Assembly: GCA_020853705.1 (NCBI GenBank) | Contig: JADYYK010000190.1 | Span: 1-64,000 of the forward strand | From: Deltaproteobacteria bacterium | GTDB taxonomy: Bacteria; Myxococcota_A; Polyangia; Haliangiales; JADYYK01 | Length of the DNA: 64,000 nucleotides | Reading direction: 5' to 3' | Shown: in pieces, positions 22,566 through 31,792 of the stretch | Numbering within the stretch: the first letter of the stretch is position 1 | Layout of the letters: every line of letters starts with the position of its first letter | Translations under genes and position numbers: made by a program | The notes under the pieces: generated by a model | What the model saw: the letters and a program-made list of their open reading frames with translations, nothing else | What the model was told of the DNA's origin: nothing | Databases searched by the model: none

Positions 22566-23957
22566 ATGCGCGCACATCGAAGAGCCCTCACGCTGCTGAG
22601 CGTGCTGCTCAGCGCGTGCGGTGGCCGCGGTGGCGCGCCACCGTCGGCGACCACGGCCGGCCCCGCCGTGCCTGCGCTCGAGCCGGCGATTGCCTGCACG
22701 GCCAAAGCGGCGCAGCTCTACCGCACCGACGCCAGCGCCGCCACCGACGCGCCGCGCGGCTCGCTGCTCGCGTGCAGCGACGACGGCGCACGCAGCGTGG
22801 CCGAGCTGTCGAGCCGCGCCAACCTGCTGGGCTATGTCGGGCCGGCGCTGAGCTCGACCGCCCGCGTGCTGCGCGTCGCTTACCGCACCGAGCGGCTGGC
22901 CGGCGAGCCTGGCGTCGGTACCGCGCTGGTCTACCTGCCCGGCCGCCCGCGCGCCTGGCCGGTGCCCGCGGTGGTCGTCGCTCACGGCACCATCGGCCTG
23001 GCCGACGTCTGCGCCCCCTCGCGCAAGGGCGGCGCCTTCGTCGACGAGCTGGCACTGCCGCTGGTCGGCGCCGGCTTCGCGGTCATCGCGCCCGACTACG
23101 CCGGCCTCGGCAACGGACGCGGCCGCACCTATCAGGGCTGGGGCATCGCCGAGGATCAGGCGCACTCGGTGCTCGACGCCGCGCGCGCGCTGCAGCACCT
23201 GGTCGGCCCCGGCGCGCTGGGTCGCTTCGCGCTGGTCGGCCACTCGCAGGGTGGCGGCGCGGTGCTGGCGGCCCAGGCCGCGCTGGCCAGCGACGGCGCC
23301 GGCCTCGACGTCGCCAGCGTGGTCGCGTTCGCCCCCGGCTGGTATGACGCGCGCATCTTCGGCCGCATCCTGGGCCATGGCGAAGCCCCGCTGCGCGGCC
23401 GCTTCGAGGTCCTGCACGCCTTCACCGCGATGTGGTTCTTCGCGCATGCCGCGGTCCACGACGGCACCGCCGCAGCCGCCGACGCCTTCGCCGCCCCGCT
23501 ACGCGCCGCCGTCACCCGCGCCATGGACGAGCGCTGCATCCTCACGCTGGGTGCCGAGCTGGCGCGCGCGGCCCGCAGCGTCGGCGAGCTCTACGACCCC
23601 GGCTTCGTCGCCAGCGTGCAGGCCTGCCTCGGCCCCGGCCCCTGCACCGGCCCCGGCCAGCGCTGGCTGGAGCGCGTCATCGCCGATCGTCCGGCGCTGT
23701 CCCCCGGCGGCCCCCCGGTCGTCCTCATCCAGGGGCTGCTCGACGGCATCGTGACCCCGTCAGCCACGCGCTGCACCCTCGACCGTCTCCAGGCTGACCA
23801 CGTCCGCGCGCGCGCCTGCAGCCTCCCGGGGACAGATCACTTCAGCGTCCTCGGCCGCGCCGCGCCGCTGCTCGCCGACATCCTCGACGGCCACGCCATC
23901 GCCTGCGAAGACGCCCTGCCCACCTGCACGCCGGTCGACGACCTCCTCGCCCACTGA
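22566..23957 (+). CDS. Lipoprotein lipase/esterase (alpha/beta hydrolase)
   Basis: 463 residues. Lipoprotein signal (VLLSACGG), oxyanion-hole region VVVAHGTIGLAD, nucleophile elbow GHSQGGG, Asp in LLDGIVTP and His in GTDHFSV give a full catalytic triad, similar to secreted lipases of the LIP family. Two possible starts (22551, 22566) lie close together; 22566 gives a standard signal peptide. Six or more Cys suggest disulfides. Substrate likely an ester or lipid; outer-surface location is inferred. Confidence 0.8.
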   Translation: MRAHRRALTLLSVLLSACGGRGGAPPSATTAGPAVPALEPAIACTAKAAQLYRTDASAATDAPRGSLLACSDDGARSVAELSSRANLLGYVGPALSSTARVLRVAYRTERLAGEPGVGTALVYLPGRPRAWPVPAVVVAHGTIGLADVCAPSRKGGAFVDELALPLVGAGFAVIAPDYAGLGNGRGRTYQGWGIAEDQAHSVLDAARALQHLVGPGALGRFALVGHSQGGGAVLAAQAALASDGAGLDVASVVAFAPGWYDARIFGRILGHGEAPLRGRFEVLHAFTAMWFFAHAAVHDGTAAAADAFAAPLRAAVTRAMDERCILTLGAELARAARSVGELYDPGFVASVQACLGPGPCTGPGQRWLERVIADRPALSPGGPPVVLIQGLLDGIVTPSATRCTLDRLQADHVRARACSLPGTDHFSVLGRAAPLLADILDGHAIACEDALPTCTPVDDLLAH

Positions 23958-23973
23958 GCCCTCGTGCTGGCGG

Positions 23974-25581
23974 CTACTTCCCAGCAGCCCGCGCGTACCG
24001 CGTCGCGAACGGCTGGCCCGCCACCCGCTCGGCGCGCACCGCGTGATCCGGGTTGGCCGCCAGGTGCTCCAGCACCTTGAACACCGTCTCGACCTCCTCC
24101 GGCGCCCCCACCGTCTCGGCCAGGGCCTCCGCGGTCATCCCGCCGCCAGCCGCAGCCAGCGCCCCCAGCACCTTGGCTTGCAGCGTCAGCACCGCCGCCG
24201 CCGCCTTCTTGCCGGCCTCGACGCCGGGCTGGTGATAGGCGTTGATCCCGACCAGGCTCGCATACAGCCCCACCGCGCGCTCATACAGCGCGATCAGCAC
24301 CCCGACCTGGCGCGCATCCACCCGCGGCATCGTGATCGTGATCGACTCGCGCCCGTTCTCGTACAGCGCCCGCCGCGTGCCCAGCAGGAAGCCCGACAGA
24401 TAGTCCCCCGCGGTGGCCCCCGGCTCGACCGCCATCGACGCCCCCGCGCCGGCCCGATCCTCGAGCACCTCGATGAAGGTCGCGAAGAAGTTCGGCACCC
24501 CCTCGCGCAGCTGCTGCACATAGGCGTGCTGATCCGTGGAGCCCTTGTTGCCATACACCGCGATGCCCTGGTGCACCACCGCGCCCGCCAGATCGCGCTC
24601 CTTGCCCAGCGACTCCATGACCAGCTGCTGCAGGTAGCGTGACATCAGCTCTAGCCGATCCTTGTACGGCAAGATCACCATGTCGCGCGCGCCTCGCCCG
24701 CCGCCGGCGTGGTGCCACAGCAGCGCCAGCAGCGCCGCCGGATTCTGCCGGGTGTCATGCCGCCGCGTGATCGCGTCGGTGTCGCGCGCGCCCGCCAGCA
24801 TGGCCTCGATGTCCACCCCCTGCAGCGCCGCCGGCAAGAGGCCCACCGCCGACAGCTCCGAGGTGCGCCCGCCGACCCAGTCCCACATCGGGAAGCGCTC
24901 CAGCCAGCCGCCCGCGGTCGCCACCTTGTCGAGCTCCGAGCCCTCGCCGGTGACCGCGACCGCGTGGCGCGCGAAGTCCAGCCCCGCGCGCTGGTAGGCC
25001 GCCGCGGCCTCCAGCATGCCGTTGCGGGTCTCCTTGGTGCCGCCCGACTTCGAGATCACGATGGTCAGCGTGCGCCCCAGGCCACCCTCGCCGCGCTCGA
25101 CCGCACCCAGCGTCCTGTCGAAGCCGTCCGGGTCAGTGTTGTCGAAGAAGAACGGGCGCAGCTTGTCCGCCGCGCCGCCCAGCGCCGCCGCCACCAGCTG
25201 CGGCCCCAGCGCCGAGCCCCCGATCCCCACCACCAGCAGCTGGGTGAACGTCCCGCGCGCGCCCGCGACCCGCCCCGCGTGCACCTCCGCGACGAAGCGC
25301 CGGATCTTGTCCAGCGCCGCCGTGACCGCCGCGCCGAGCGCCGGCTCCGGGGCCAGCCCCGGCGCGCGCAGCCAGTAGTGGCCGACCATGCGCTGCTCGT
25401 CCGGGTTGGCGATGGCGCCGCGCTCCAGCGCGTCCATCGCGCTGAAGGCGGCCTGCATGCGCGGCTCCAGCTCGGCGAAGAAGCCGTCGCCGAACTTCAT
25501 CCGGCTGGGATCCACGCTGAGGCCGATGGCCTCGTGCACGCACAGGTACTCCTGGTAGCGGGCCCACAACGCGCGCGACAT
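23974..25581 (-). CDS. pgi: Glucose-6-phosphate isomerase
   Basis: A 535-residue enzyme of glycolysis/gluconeogenesis that interconverts glucose 6-phosphate and fructose 6-phosphate. The two SIS sugar-phosphate domains are clear: VVGIGGSALGPQL and TIVISKSGGTKETRN with the SGGT phosphate loop, plus the catalytic Glu region and NKGSTDQHAY, the Pgi signature with His. ATG at 25581 is supported by AGGAGG. It converges with the lipase gene at 23957 and is divergent from the ECF sigma gene at 25726. Confidence 0.93.
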   Translation of the reverse strand: MSRALWARYQEYLCVHEAIGLSVDPSRMKFGDGFFAELEPRMQAAFSAMDALERGAIANPDEQRMVGHYWLRAPGLAPEPALGAAVTAALDKIRRFVAEVHAGRVAGARGTFTQLLVVGIGGSALGPQLVAAALGGAADKLRPFFFDNTDPDGFDRTLGAVERGEGGLGRTLTIVISKSGGTKETRNGMLEAAAAYQRAGLDFARHAVAVTGEGSELDKVATAGGWLERFPMWDWVGGRTSELSAVGLLPAALQGVDIEAMLAGARDTDAITRRHDTRQNPAALLALLWHHAGGGRGARDMVILPYKDRLELMSRYLQQLVMESLGKERDLAGAVVHQGIAVYGNKGSTDQHAYVQQLREGVPNFFATFIEVLEDRAGAGASMAVEPGATAGDYLSGFLLGTRRALYENGRESITITMPRVDARQVGVLIALYERAVGLYASLVGINAYHQPGVEAGKKAAAAVLTLQAKVLGALAAAGGGMTAEALAETVGAPEEVETVFKVLEHLAANPDHAVRAERVAGQPFATRYARAAGK

Positions 25582-25658
25582 GGCTGCCTCCTGCCCCGCT
25601 TTTATCACGCCTGTTCCCTCGTGGTTCTCGCAACTTGCAGATGTGCGCCCCGGCGCCG

Positions 25659-25692
25659 GGAACTTTCGGCGCGGGCGCCCGTGCTACCGTGC
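25659..25692 (+). promoter_or_regulatory. Candidate ECF-type self-promoter
   Basis: GGAACTT at 25659-25665 matches the ECF-sigma -35 consensus (GGAAC), with CTACCGT at about 25684-25690 as possible -10. It lies about 60 nt before the ECF sigma gene, the usual place for autoregulation. No second copy in the window was found for comparison. Confidence 0.35.
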
Positions 25693-25725
25693 GTGCTGGC
25701 CGTTCAGGAGAGTCAGAGCCACCCC

Positions 25726-26298
25726 ATGCAGACCGCGCCCGCGCGCGCAGAGCTGGACGAGGTGACCCTGGCCCGCGCCCAGCGCGGCGACGCCGCCGCC
25801 ACGCGCGCCCTGGTCGAGCGCTACCAGCGCCCGGTGTTCGCGCTGCTCGGTCGCATGCTGCTCGGGCGCGCCGAGGTCGAGGATCTGGCCCAGGAGACCT
25901 TCATGCGCGTGTTCAACGCCCTGCCCCGCTTCGACCGCGCCGGCGCCGCCAAGCTGTCGACCTGGATCCTGACCATCGCGTCACGCGTCGCGCTCGACCA
26001 GCTGGCGCGCCGCGCTCCAGATGTCCGGGAGCCGGCCGACCTCGCCGCCATCCCCGCCCGCGCCGCCGACGCCGCCGATGCCGGCGCCGACCGCAACGCC
26101 CTGCGCCACGCCCTCGAGGCCGCCGTCGCCGCCCTGCCCCCCGCCTTCCGCGCCGCCTTCCTGCTGCGCGAGTACCACGGCCTCGAGTACGACGAGATCG
26201 CCCGCGCCCTCGACATCGAGCTCGGCACCGTGCGCTCGCGCCTGGCGCGCGCCCGCGCCGAGCTGCGCGCCAGCCTCGCGGAGGTGCACCATGGCTGA
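25726..26298 (+). CDS. RNA polymerase ECF sigma factor
   Basis: 190 residues. Sigma region 2 spans residues ~22-90 (RYQRPVFALLGRMLLGRAEVEDLAQETFMRVF split across the two helices) and region 4 residues ~125-180 (YHGLEYDEIARALDIELGTV is the helix-turn-helix). It directs RNA polymerase to a regulon unknown here. It overlaps by 8 nt the next gene, a FecR-like membrane protein that may be its regulator. A GGAACTT element upstream fits autoregulation. Confidence 0.9.
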   Translation: MQTAPARAELDEVTLARAQRGDAAATRALVERYQRPVFALLGRMLLGRAEVEDLAQETFMRVFNALPRFDRAGAAKLSTWILTIASRVALDQLARRAPDVREPADLAAIPARAADAADAGADRNALRHALEAAVAALPPAFRAAFLLREYHGLEYDEIARALDIELGTVRSRLARARAELRASLAEVHHG

Positions 26299-27847
26299 AC
26301 CAGGCGACACCCACCTCGACGACGCCCCGCTGTCGTCCGACGTGCTGGGCAGCTGGGCTGACCCCGAGATCCCCGCCGGCTTCGCCGACCGCGTGCTCGC
26401 GGCCCGCCAGCGCGACGCCGCCGCGCAGCCCGCCGCCGCCGCGCAGCCCACCGCCACCGCCACCGCCACCGCCACCGCCACCGCCACCGCCACCGCCACC
26501 GCCACCGCCACCGCCACCGCCGCCGCCACCGCCCCCCGACGCCCGCGCGCCGCGCGCTCGCGGACCCGCCTGGTCGCGCTGACCGCGCTGGTCGCCAGCG
26601 CCGCCGCCGTCCTGGCCACGCTGGTCTTCCGCCCGCGCCCGCGCGCCACCGCCCACGGCAGCCACGCCCCGAGCGCGCGCGAGTCCATCCGGGTCGGCCA
26701 CCGCGGCCTCGCCGTCGCCGAACCCGGCAGCGCGCTCAGCTTCACCGTCTCGCCCGGCGGCGTGGCCTCGGTCGATCAGCCGCGCGGCACCGTCTTCTAT
26801 CGCGTCGAGCCCGGTGGCCCCTTCGTGGTCCACACCCCGGCCGGCGACGTCACCGTCACAGGTACCTGTTTCCAGGTGGAGGTCCTCGAGATGAAGCCCG
26901 CACGTGCAGCACTCATCGGCGCCGGCGTCGGCGCCGCCCTGGCCACCACGGTGGCCGTGACCGTCTATGAAGGCCGCGTCGGCGTCGCCAACCCGCGCGG
27001 CCACACCGCGCTGGCCGCCGGCGAGCGCGCCACCATGACGGCCGACGCGCCCCCGTCCGCGCCCGGCCCGGCCCGCGCCGCCAGCCCCGGCGACCTGGCC
27101 AGCGCCGCCGCCCTGGAGCCGCCGCCCGCGCCGCGCCCCGCCCCCACCCCCGGCGCCAGCCACGAGGAGCTGCTGGCCCGCGACGCCGAGCAGCGCAGCG
27201 AGCTCACCCGCATGCAGCAGCGCATCCGCGAGCTCGAGATCGCCCGCGACATGGCCCAGGGCGCCAACCGCAAGGGCGGCCCCAGCTCATCGCCCTTCTT
27301 CGCCCCCAGCAAGGACGAGCTGCTCGCCATGGCCGGCGAGTGCCGGCTCAAGTGGGACTCGCCCCCGCTCGAGCTCGAGCCCGATCAGCTGGGACCCAAG
27401 CAGGCCGCGCGCTGGGGCCTCGGCGACGACGAGCGCAGCGCCGTCAACCAGGTCATGACCGAGTTCAACAGCACCGAGGTCGCCGCCCTGCGCGCCCTCT
27501 ACGTCGAGGTCCCCGGTGACAGCGCCGGCGCCGACAGCCTGACCCCGCGCGCGCTGGGCGAGGACCTCGTGGCCAAGTCCGCCCCCGCCGAGGTCCAGGA
27601 CGTCTTCCGCCGCCTGTCCGCCGAGCGCGCCGGCCTGGCCGCCGCGCCGACCGCCGCCGCCCTCGCCAAGGCCTCCCCGCTGGAGCGCCTGATGCGCCGC
27701 ACCACGGGCGCGGGCGACGCCTTCGAGGCCGCCCTGGCCCGCGTCATCGGCCCCGAGCGCGCCCACGCCGCCCGCGCCGCCAACGACGGCTGGGGCAACC
27801 GCAACGAATCCAGCCAGGGCTGCCCCGACCCGACGCCGCCCCGCTGA
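26291..27847 (+). CDS. FecR-domain membrane protein, possible anti-sigma factor
   Basis: 518 residues. The cytoplasmic N-terminus (1-~90) contains a long Ala-Thr repeat; one membrane helix follows at ~93-112 (LVALTALVASAAAVLATLVF), then a FecR domain (~130-260: IRVGHRGLAVAEPG, FVVHTPAGDVTVTGT), a coiled coil at ~300-330 (AEQRSELTRMQQRIRELE) and an unrecognised C-terminal domain with two Cys. The overlap with the ECF sigma gene (ATGGCTGA) suggests a sigma/anti-sigma pair, although the classical anti-sigma helix bundle is not obvious at the N-terminus. Confidence 0.75.
   Translation: MAEPGDTHLDDAPLSSDVLGSWADPEIPAGFADRVLAARQRDAAAQPAAAAQPTATATATATATATATATATATATAAATAPRRPRAARSRTRLVALTALVASAAAVLATLVFRPRPRATAHGSHAPSARESIRVGHRGLAVAEPGSALSFTVSPGGVASVDQPRGTVFYRVEPGGPFVVHTPAGDVTVTGTCFQVEVLEMKPARAALIGAGVGAALATTVAVTVYEGRVGVANPRGHTALAAGERATMTADAPPSAPGPARAASPGDLASAAALEPPPAPRPAPTPGASHEELLARDAEQRSELTRMQQRIRELEIARDMAQGANRKGGPSSSPFFAPSKDELLAMAGECRLKWDSPPLELEPDQLGPKQAARWGLGDDERSAVNQVMTEFNSTEVAALRALYVEVPGDSAGADSLTPRALGEDLVAKSAPAEVQDVFRRLSAERAGLAAAPTAAALAKASPLERLMRRTTGAGDAFEAALARVIGPERAHAARAANDGWGNRNESSQGCPDPTPPR
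26449..26521. repeat. In-frame hexanucleotide tract (CCACCG)n
   Basis: About twelve perfect CCACCG units encode alternating Ala-Thr in the cytoplasmic part of the FecR-like protein, between its N-terminus and the membrane helix. Unit-number change would alter tether length without a frameshift. Confidence 0.9.
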
Positions 27848-27879
27848 TCCCGCCTTCTGCCGCCTGTCTCTCTCCGTCC

Positions 27880-29271
27880 CTATTCGTCCGCGAGGATCTC
27901 GCTGCGCAGCGACACGATCTGCAGCGCGCACGACACCTTGTGCAGAAACGACTTCAGCTCCACCAGGTGGCCCTGCACCCAGCCGAGGTCGCGGCCCTGC
28001 GCGATGGCGCAGTACACCGCGCGGCGCCCCTCGTGGATCGGGATCAGGGTCAGGAACCCCGGGATGATGCCGGCCGCCCGGCACGCCAGCACCACCGCGC
28101 TGTCCTGGGTCTGCTCCTCGTGGATCAGCCGTGGCGACATGCTGGCCTCGTGCAGCAGCGACCACGGTGCCACCGGCACATGAATGGTCTCGATGTCCTT
28201 CTGCGTCGCGCTGACGCCGGCCGCGCACACCCCGACCGCGCCGCCGCCCTGGAAGCCCAGCATGACCACGCGCTCGAACAGCTGGGTCAGGTGCGCCAGC
28301 ACCGCGCGCATGACGTCCGCGTCGACCATGGCCTCGGCCAGCGCGCCGACCGGATCGCGGTCGCGCGACTCGGCAGACATCCGCGTCGCCCCCGACGTCG
28401 ACGGCATGCGCGTCGCCGGCGACGGCGGCCGTGGCGGCGGCGCCACCGGCAGCCGCTCGGCGCGACGCACGATGGGCAGCACCTCGGCCGCGTTGGGGCT
28501 GTCCGCCAGCGAGGTGCCCTGGGTCGGGATGGGCACATTGACCGGCGTCGGCGACGCCGCCTGCAGCACCGCGCGCTGCAGCGACGCCGGCGTCAGCGGC
28601 GGCAGCGGCCGCAGCGGCTCGCGCGTCGCCGCGCGCAGCGCTGGCGACGACTTCAGCGCCGCCGACATGGCCGGCGACGACTTCAGCGCCGACTGCATGG
28701 CGCCCGGCGTCGGATGCGGCGAGCGCAGCACCGGCGCCGGCCACGGCACCGATGGCGCTGCCCCCGGCGCGGGCATCGCCGCGCCACCGCCCACCCCACC
28801 GGCGTCCGCGCGCTCGCCGCCCGGCACCGCCAGCAGGCGCACCGGCCGCGGCACCCCGTAGTAGCGCTCCAGCGCGTAGTTCAGCGTGACCTCGGTGATG
28901 ATGAGGGTGCGAATCCGCGTGTTCAGCGCGAAGCCCAGCTCGTCGATCTGGTCGACCAGCGACGGATCCGCGACCGCCACGTACAGCTCGTGCTTGTACA
29001 CGCGCAGCGGCACCACGCGATAGCGCTCGGCCAGCGCGCGCGGCACCCGATCGATGATCTCCATCGGGATGGCCGCGACCTCCTCGGGGCGCACATACGG
29101 CACCTCGAGCTGCTCGCTCAGGCACAGCGCCAGCTGGTCCTCGCTGATGAAGCCCATCTCGACCAGGTTCGACCCCAGCCGCCCACCGTAGTAGCGCTTG
29201 GCGTCGAGGGCCTCCTCGAGCTGGGCCCAGGTGATCAACTTCTTCTCGACCAGGAGCTCGCCGATCTTCAT
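27880..29271 (-). CDS. MshEN (GspE N-terminal) domain protein with GAF-like C-terminus
   Basis: 463 residues. Residues 1-160 match the MshEN/T2SSE N-terminal domain (IGELLVEKKLITWAQLEEAL; GGRLGSNLVEMGFISEDQLA), a fold that can bind cyclic-di-GMP. A 180-residue Pro/Ala/Ser-rich linker follows. The C-terminal ~150 residues (FERVVMLGFQGGGAVGVCAAG; IIPGFLTLIPIHEGRRAVYC) look like a GAF-type sensor. There is no ATPase domain. Role: probably a signalling protein of a motility or secretion system, inferred. ATG at 29271 begins directly with the domain. Confidence 0.75.
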   Translation of the reverse strand: MKIGELLVEKKLITWAQLEEALDAKRYYGGRLGSNLVEMGFISEDQLALCLSEQLEVPYVRPEEVAAIPMEIIDRVPRALAERYRVVPLRVYKHELYVAVADPSLVDQIDELGFALNTRIRTLIITEVTLNYALERYYGVPRPVRLLAVPGGERADAGGVGGGAAMPAPGAAPSVPWPAPVLRSPHPTPGAMQSALKSSPAMSAALKSSPALRAATREPLRPLPPLTPASLQRAVLQAASPTPVNVPIPTQGTSLADSPNAAEVLPIVRRAERLPVAPPPRPPSPATRMPSTSGATRMSAESRDRDPVGALAEAMVDADVMRAVLAHLTQLFERVVMLGFQGGGAVGVCAAGVSATQKDIETIHVPVAPWSLLHEASMSPRLIHEEQTQDSAVVLACRAAGIIPGFLTLIPIHEGRRAVYCAIAQGRDLGWVQGHLVELKSFLHKVSCALQIVSLRSEILADE

Positions 29272-29289
29272 GTCATTTCTCGGCGAAAA

Positions 29290-30660
29290 TCATACACCCC
29301 GCCCCGCTCCGCCGCGAATTTCCCCACTCTTCACCAGCGCCGCGTACCAGCGCGCGCTGGCCTTCGGCGTGCGCCGCAGCGTGTCGTAGTCCACGTGCAC
29401 CAGGCCGAAGCGCTTGCCATAGCCGAACGCCCACTCGAAGTTGTCGAGCAGGCTCCACTGGAAGTACCCGGTCAGCCGGCTGCCCGCGGCCAGCGCCGCC
29501 GCCGCCTCGCCGAGGTACGCCTCCAGGTAGGCGATGCGCGCCGCATCCGCGACCTCACCGCCCACGACCCGGTCCGGGCTGGCGCAGCCGTTCTCGGTGA
29601 TGACGACCTCGGGGTTGCCATAGTCGTCGCGCAGTCGCCCCAGCACCTCGCCGAGGCCGGCCGGATAGACCTCCCAGCCCATGTCGGTGTACTGCGCGCC
29701 AGGCACCCGCCGCGCCTCGTCGGGCAGCAGCGCGACCAGCGGCACCGCCGGCTCGTGGCGCACGAAGACCCGCGTGTAGTGGTTGACGCCCACGAAGTCC
29801 AGCGGCGCCGCGATGAGCTCCAGATCGCCGGCCTTGATCGCCGCGGTCGCGCCCAGCGGGCCCAGCAGCTCCAGGGTGTCCTCGGGATAGCGCCCGCGCA
29901 GCACCGCGTCGAGGTACCAGCGGTTCATCAGCCCATCGAAGCGCCGCGCCGCCGCGGCGTCCTCGGGCGACGACGTCGACGGATGGATCGGCGGCGTCTG
30001 CATCGCCGTGCCCACCCGCGCCCCCGGCCCCGCCTCCGCGCGCAGCGCGGCCACCGCGCGGCCGTGCGCCAGGTTGGCGTGGTGCGCCACCGCGCCGAAG
30101 CCCAGCGGATTGATGACGCCCGGCGCGTGGTGCCCGATGAGGTGCCCCAGCATGGCGAACACCTGTGGCTCGTTGAGCGGGATCCAGTGCCGCACCCGGT
30201 CTCCCAGCGCGCGCGCCACCACCGCGGCATACTCGGCGAACCAGTCGGCGATCTCGCGCCGCGCCCAGCCCCCGCGCTCCTGCAGCGCCTGCGGCAGATC
30301 CCAGTGATACAGCGTCAGCCAGGGCGTGATGCCGGCCTCCAGCAGCGCGTCACACAGGCGCCGGTAGAAGTCGAGCCCGCGCTGGTTGACCGCCCCGGTG
30401 CCGTCGGGCATGACCCGCGTCCAGGCCACGCTGAAGCGATAGGCCCCGACCCCCAGCTCGCGCAGCAGCGCGATGTCCTCGCCCCAGCGATGATAGTGAT
30501 CACAGGCGCGATCCCCGCTGTCGCCGCCCACCACGTGGCCACCGCCGTGACAGAAGCGGTCCCAGATCGACTCGCCCTTGCCGTCCTCGGCCCAGGCGCC
30601 CTCGATCTGATAGGCCGCGGTGGCGGCGCCCCAGGTGAAGTCAGCGGGAAAGCGGATCAC
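29290..30660 (-). CDS. Family 1 glycoside hydrolase (beta-glucosidase)
   Basis: A 456-residue TIM-barrel enzyme. N-terminal motif FPADFTWGAATAAYQIEGAW, acid/base Glu in IPLNEPQ, nucleophile Glu in VITENGCA and the late NFEWAFGYGKRFGLVHVDY are all GH1 hallmarks. It has no signal peptide, so it is cytoplasmic. I chose GTG at 30660 because GH1 proteins start just before RFPADF; the GTG at 30711 would add 17 residues that run into a tandem repeat. Reaction: hydrolysis of beta-glucosides or beta-galactosides. Confidence 0.92.
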   Translation of the reverse strand: MIRFPADFTWGAATAAYQIEGAWAEDGKGESIWDRFCHGGGHVVGGDSGDRACDHYHRWGEDIALLRELGVGAYRFSVAWTRVMPDGTGAVNQRGLDFYRRLCDALLEAGITPWLTLYHWDLPQALQERGGWARREIADWFAEYAAVVARALGDRVRHWIPLNEPQVFAMLGHLIGHHAPGVINPLGFGAVAHHANLAHGRAVAALRAEAGPGARVGTAMQTPPIHPSTSSPEDAAAARRFDGLMNRWYLDAVLRGRYPEDTLELLGPLGATAAIKAGDLELIAAPLDFVGVNHYTRVFVRHEPAVPLVALLPDEARRVPGAQYTDMGWEVYPAGLGEVLGRLRDDYGNPEVVITENGCASPDRVVGGEVADAARIAYLEAYLGEAAAALAAGSRLTGYFQWSLLDNFEWAFGYGKRFGLVHVDYDTLRRTPKASARWYAALVKSGEIRGGAGRGV

Positions 30661-30703
30661 CGAGTCGAGATAGCCCCAGATCGCCCTGGTTTCAACGTCA
30701 AAC

Positions 30704-30751
30704 CTCGGCACCTCGGCACCTCGGCACCTCGGCAGCTCGGCAGCTCGGCAG
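30704..30751. repeat. Six tandem 8-bp units CTCGGCA(C/G)
   Basis: Three copies of CTCGGCAC followed by three of CTCGGCAG, head to tail, in the 97-nt gap between the beta-glucosidase start and the next gene's stop. The repeat is intergenic if the GTG start at 30660 is used. It may vary in copy number. Confidence 0.9.
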
Positions 30752-30757
30752 CGCGTG

Positions 30758-31717
30758 CTACTTCGTCGGCGCCGGCTCGGCCCCCGCGGGCGGCGGCGCC
30801 GCCAGCTCGGTCTCGACCACCCACGCCCCGGTGGTCTCGGCGATGCGCGCGGTGAAGCCGTTGCCGTCGAACAGCGTGACCTTCTTCTCGTACGGCCCCG
30901 GGTTCTCCACCTCCTCGCGCGACGGCCCGAACTTCTTGACCATCAGCTCGAGCAGCGCCGCCTTGACCTCGGCGTTGTCACCGTGGTGCAGCCAGAACTG
31001 CTGCGAGGTCGCCTTGCCATCCTTGACGCCGACCTCCATCTGGAAGCGCTCGCCATACTCGGTGGCGCCCCACTTGAAGAAGGCCAGCGTGTCGAGCGTG
31101 CGATCATGGGCCCTGGCATAGGCCTTCTCGAGCTCCGCGATGGGCTGCCCCAGCATCGACGCGGTCTCGAAGCCGAAGTGGTCCTTGCCCTCACCGAGCA
31201 GCGTCGCCAGCGGGGTGTAGGCCTGGTACACCACGCTGAAGTCGCTGCCGAGCTGCTCCAGCGTGACGCGCATGCCGAGCTCCGGGTTCAGCCACAGCGG
31301 GACCTCGTGGTCGCGCTCCTTCAGCATCACCGGCTTGCCCCAGGCCGCCTCCAGCACCGCCTGCGCCCCGGTCGGGACGCCGAGGCGCAGCTGCTCGAAG
31401 CTCTGCTTGTCGTCGCTCAGCGCGACGTAGTAGCTGACCCCCGCGAAGTCGGGCGACCGGTAGTAGTCGTCGTCCGCGACCTCCTTGACCTGGCTGCGCA
31501 GGTCAGCCGCCGGTCCGCCCAGCTTGGCGCCGGTGAACGGCGCCGGCAGCGCCGGCTTGCCCGCGCCCGGCTTGATCAGCTCGGCCAGCGGCCGGGTGCC
31601 CTCGCCACGTCGCGTGCGCGACGACTTGCCAGCCTCGCCAGCCTTCTTCTTGTCGCCGCAGCCCGCCGCCGCCAGCATCACCGCAAGTCCGACCAGCCAT
31701 CCTCGACGCGCTCGCAT
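30758..31717 (-). CDS. Hypothetical lipoprotein
   Basis: 319 residues. Signal peptide with lipobox AAAGC (Cys ~20), then a Lys/Arg-rich linker and a mixed alpha/beta domain (VLEAAWGKPVMLKERDHEVPLWLNPE; LLGEGKDHFGFE) with two similar-looking halves. No family recognised. ATG at 31717 has GGAGG 6 nt upstream. It is followed by the GH1 gene on the same strand but separated by a tandem repeat. Confidence 0.75.
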   Translation of the reverse strand: MRARRGWLVGLAVMLAAAGCGDKKKAGEAGKSSRTRRGEGTRPLAELIKPGAGKPALPAPFTGAKLGGPAADLRSQVKEVADDDYYRSPDFAGVSYYVALSDDKQSFEQLRLGVPTGAQAVLEAAWGKPVMLKERDHEVPLWLNPELGMRVTLEQLGSDFSVVYQAYTPLATLLGEGKDHFGFETASMLGQPIAELEKAYARAHDRTLDTLAFFKWGATEYGERFQMEVGVKDGKATSQQFWLHHGDNAEVKAALLELMVKKFGPSREEVENPGPYEKKVTLFDGNGFTARIAETTGAWVVETELAAPPPAGAEPAPTK

Positions 31718-31792
31718 GCACCCTCCGGTGCGCCAATGTACGCCACCTGCGGGCCGATCTTGCCGCGTCGCGGCGAGCCGGCCGCGTGGTGC

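Noticed and set aside
27940..30855. Plus-strand open frame of 971 codons
   Set aside because: It crosses the MshEN and GH1 genes in antisense and is dominated by Arg/His/Gln; both minus-strand genes have clear catalytic or domain motifs.
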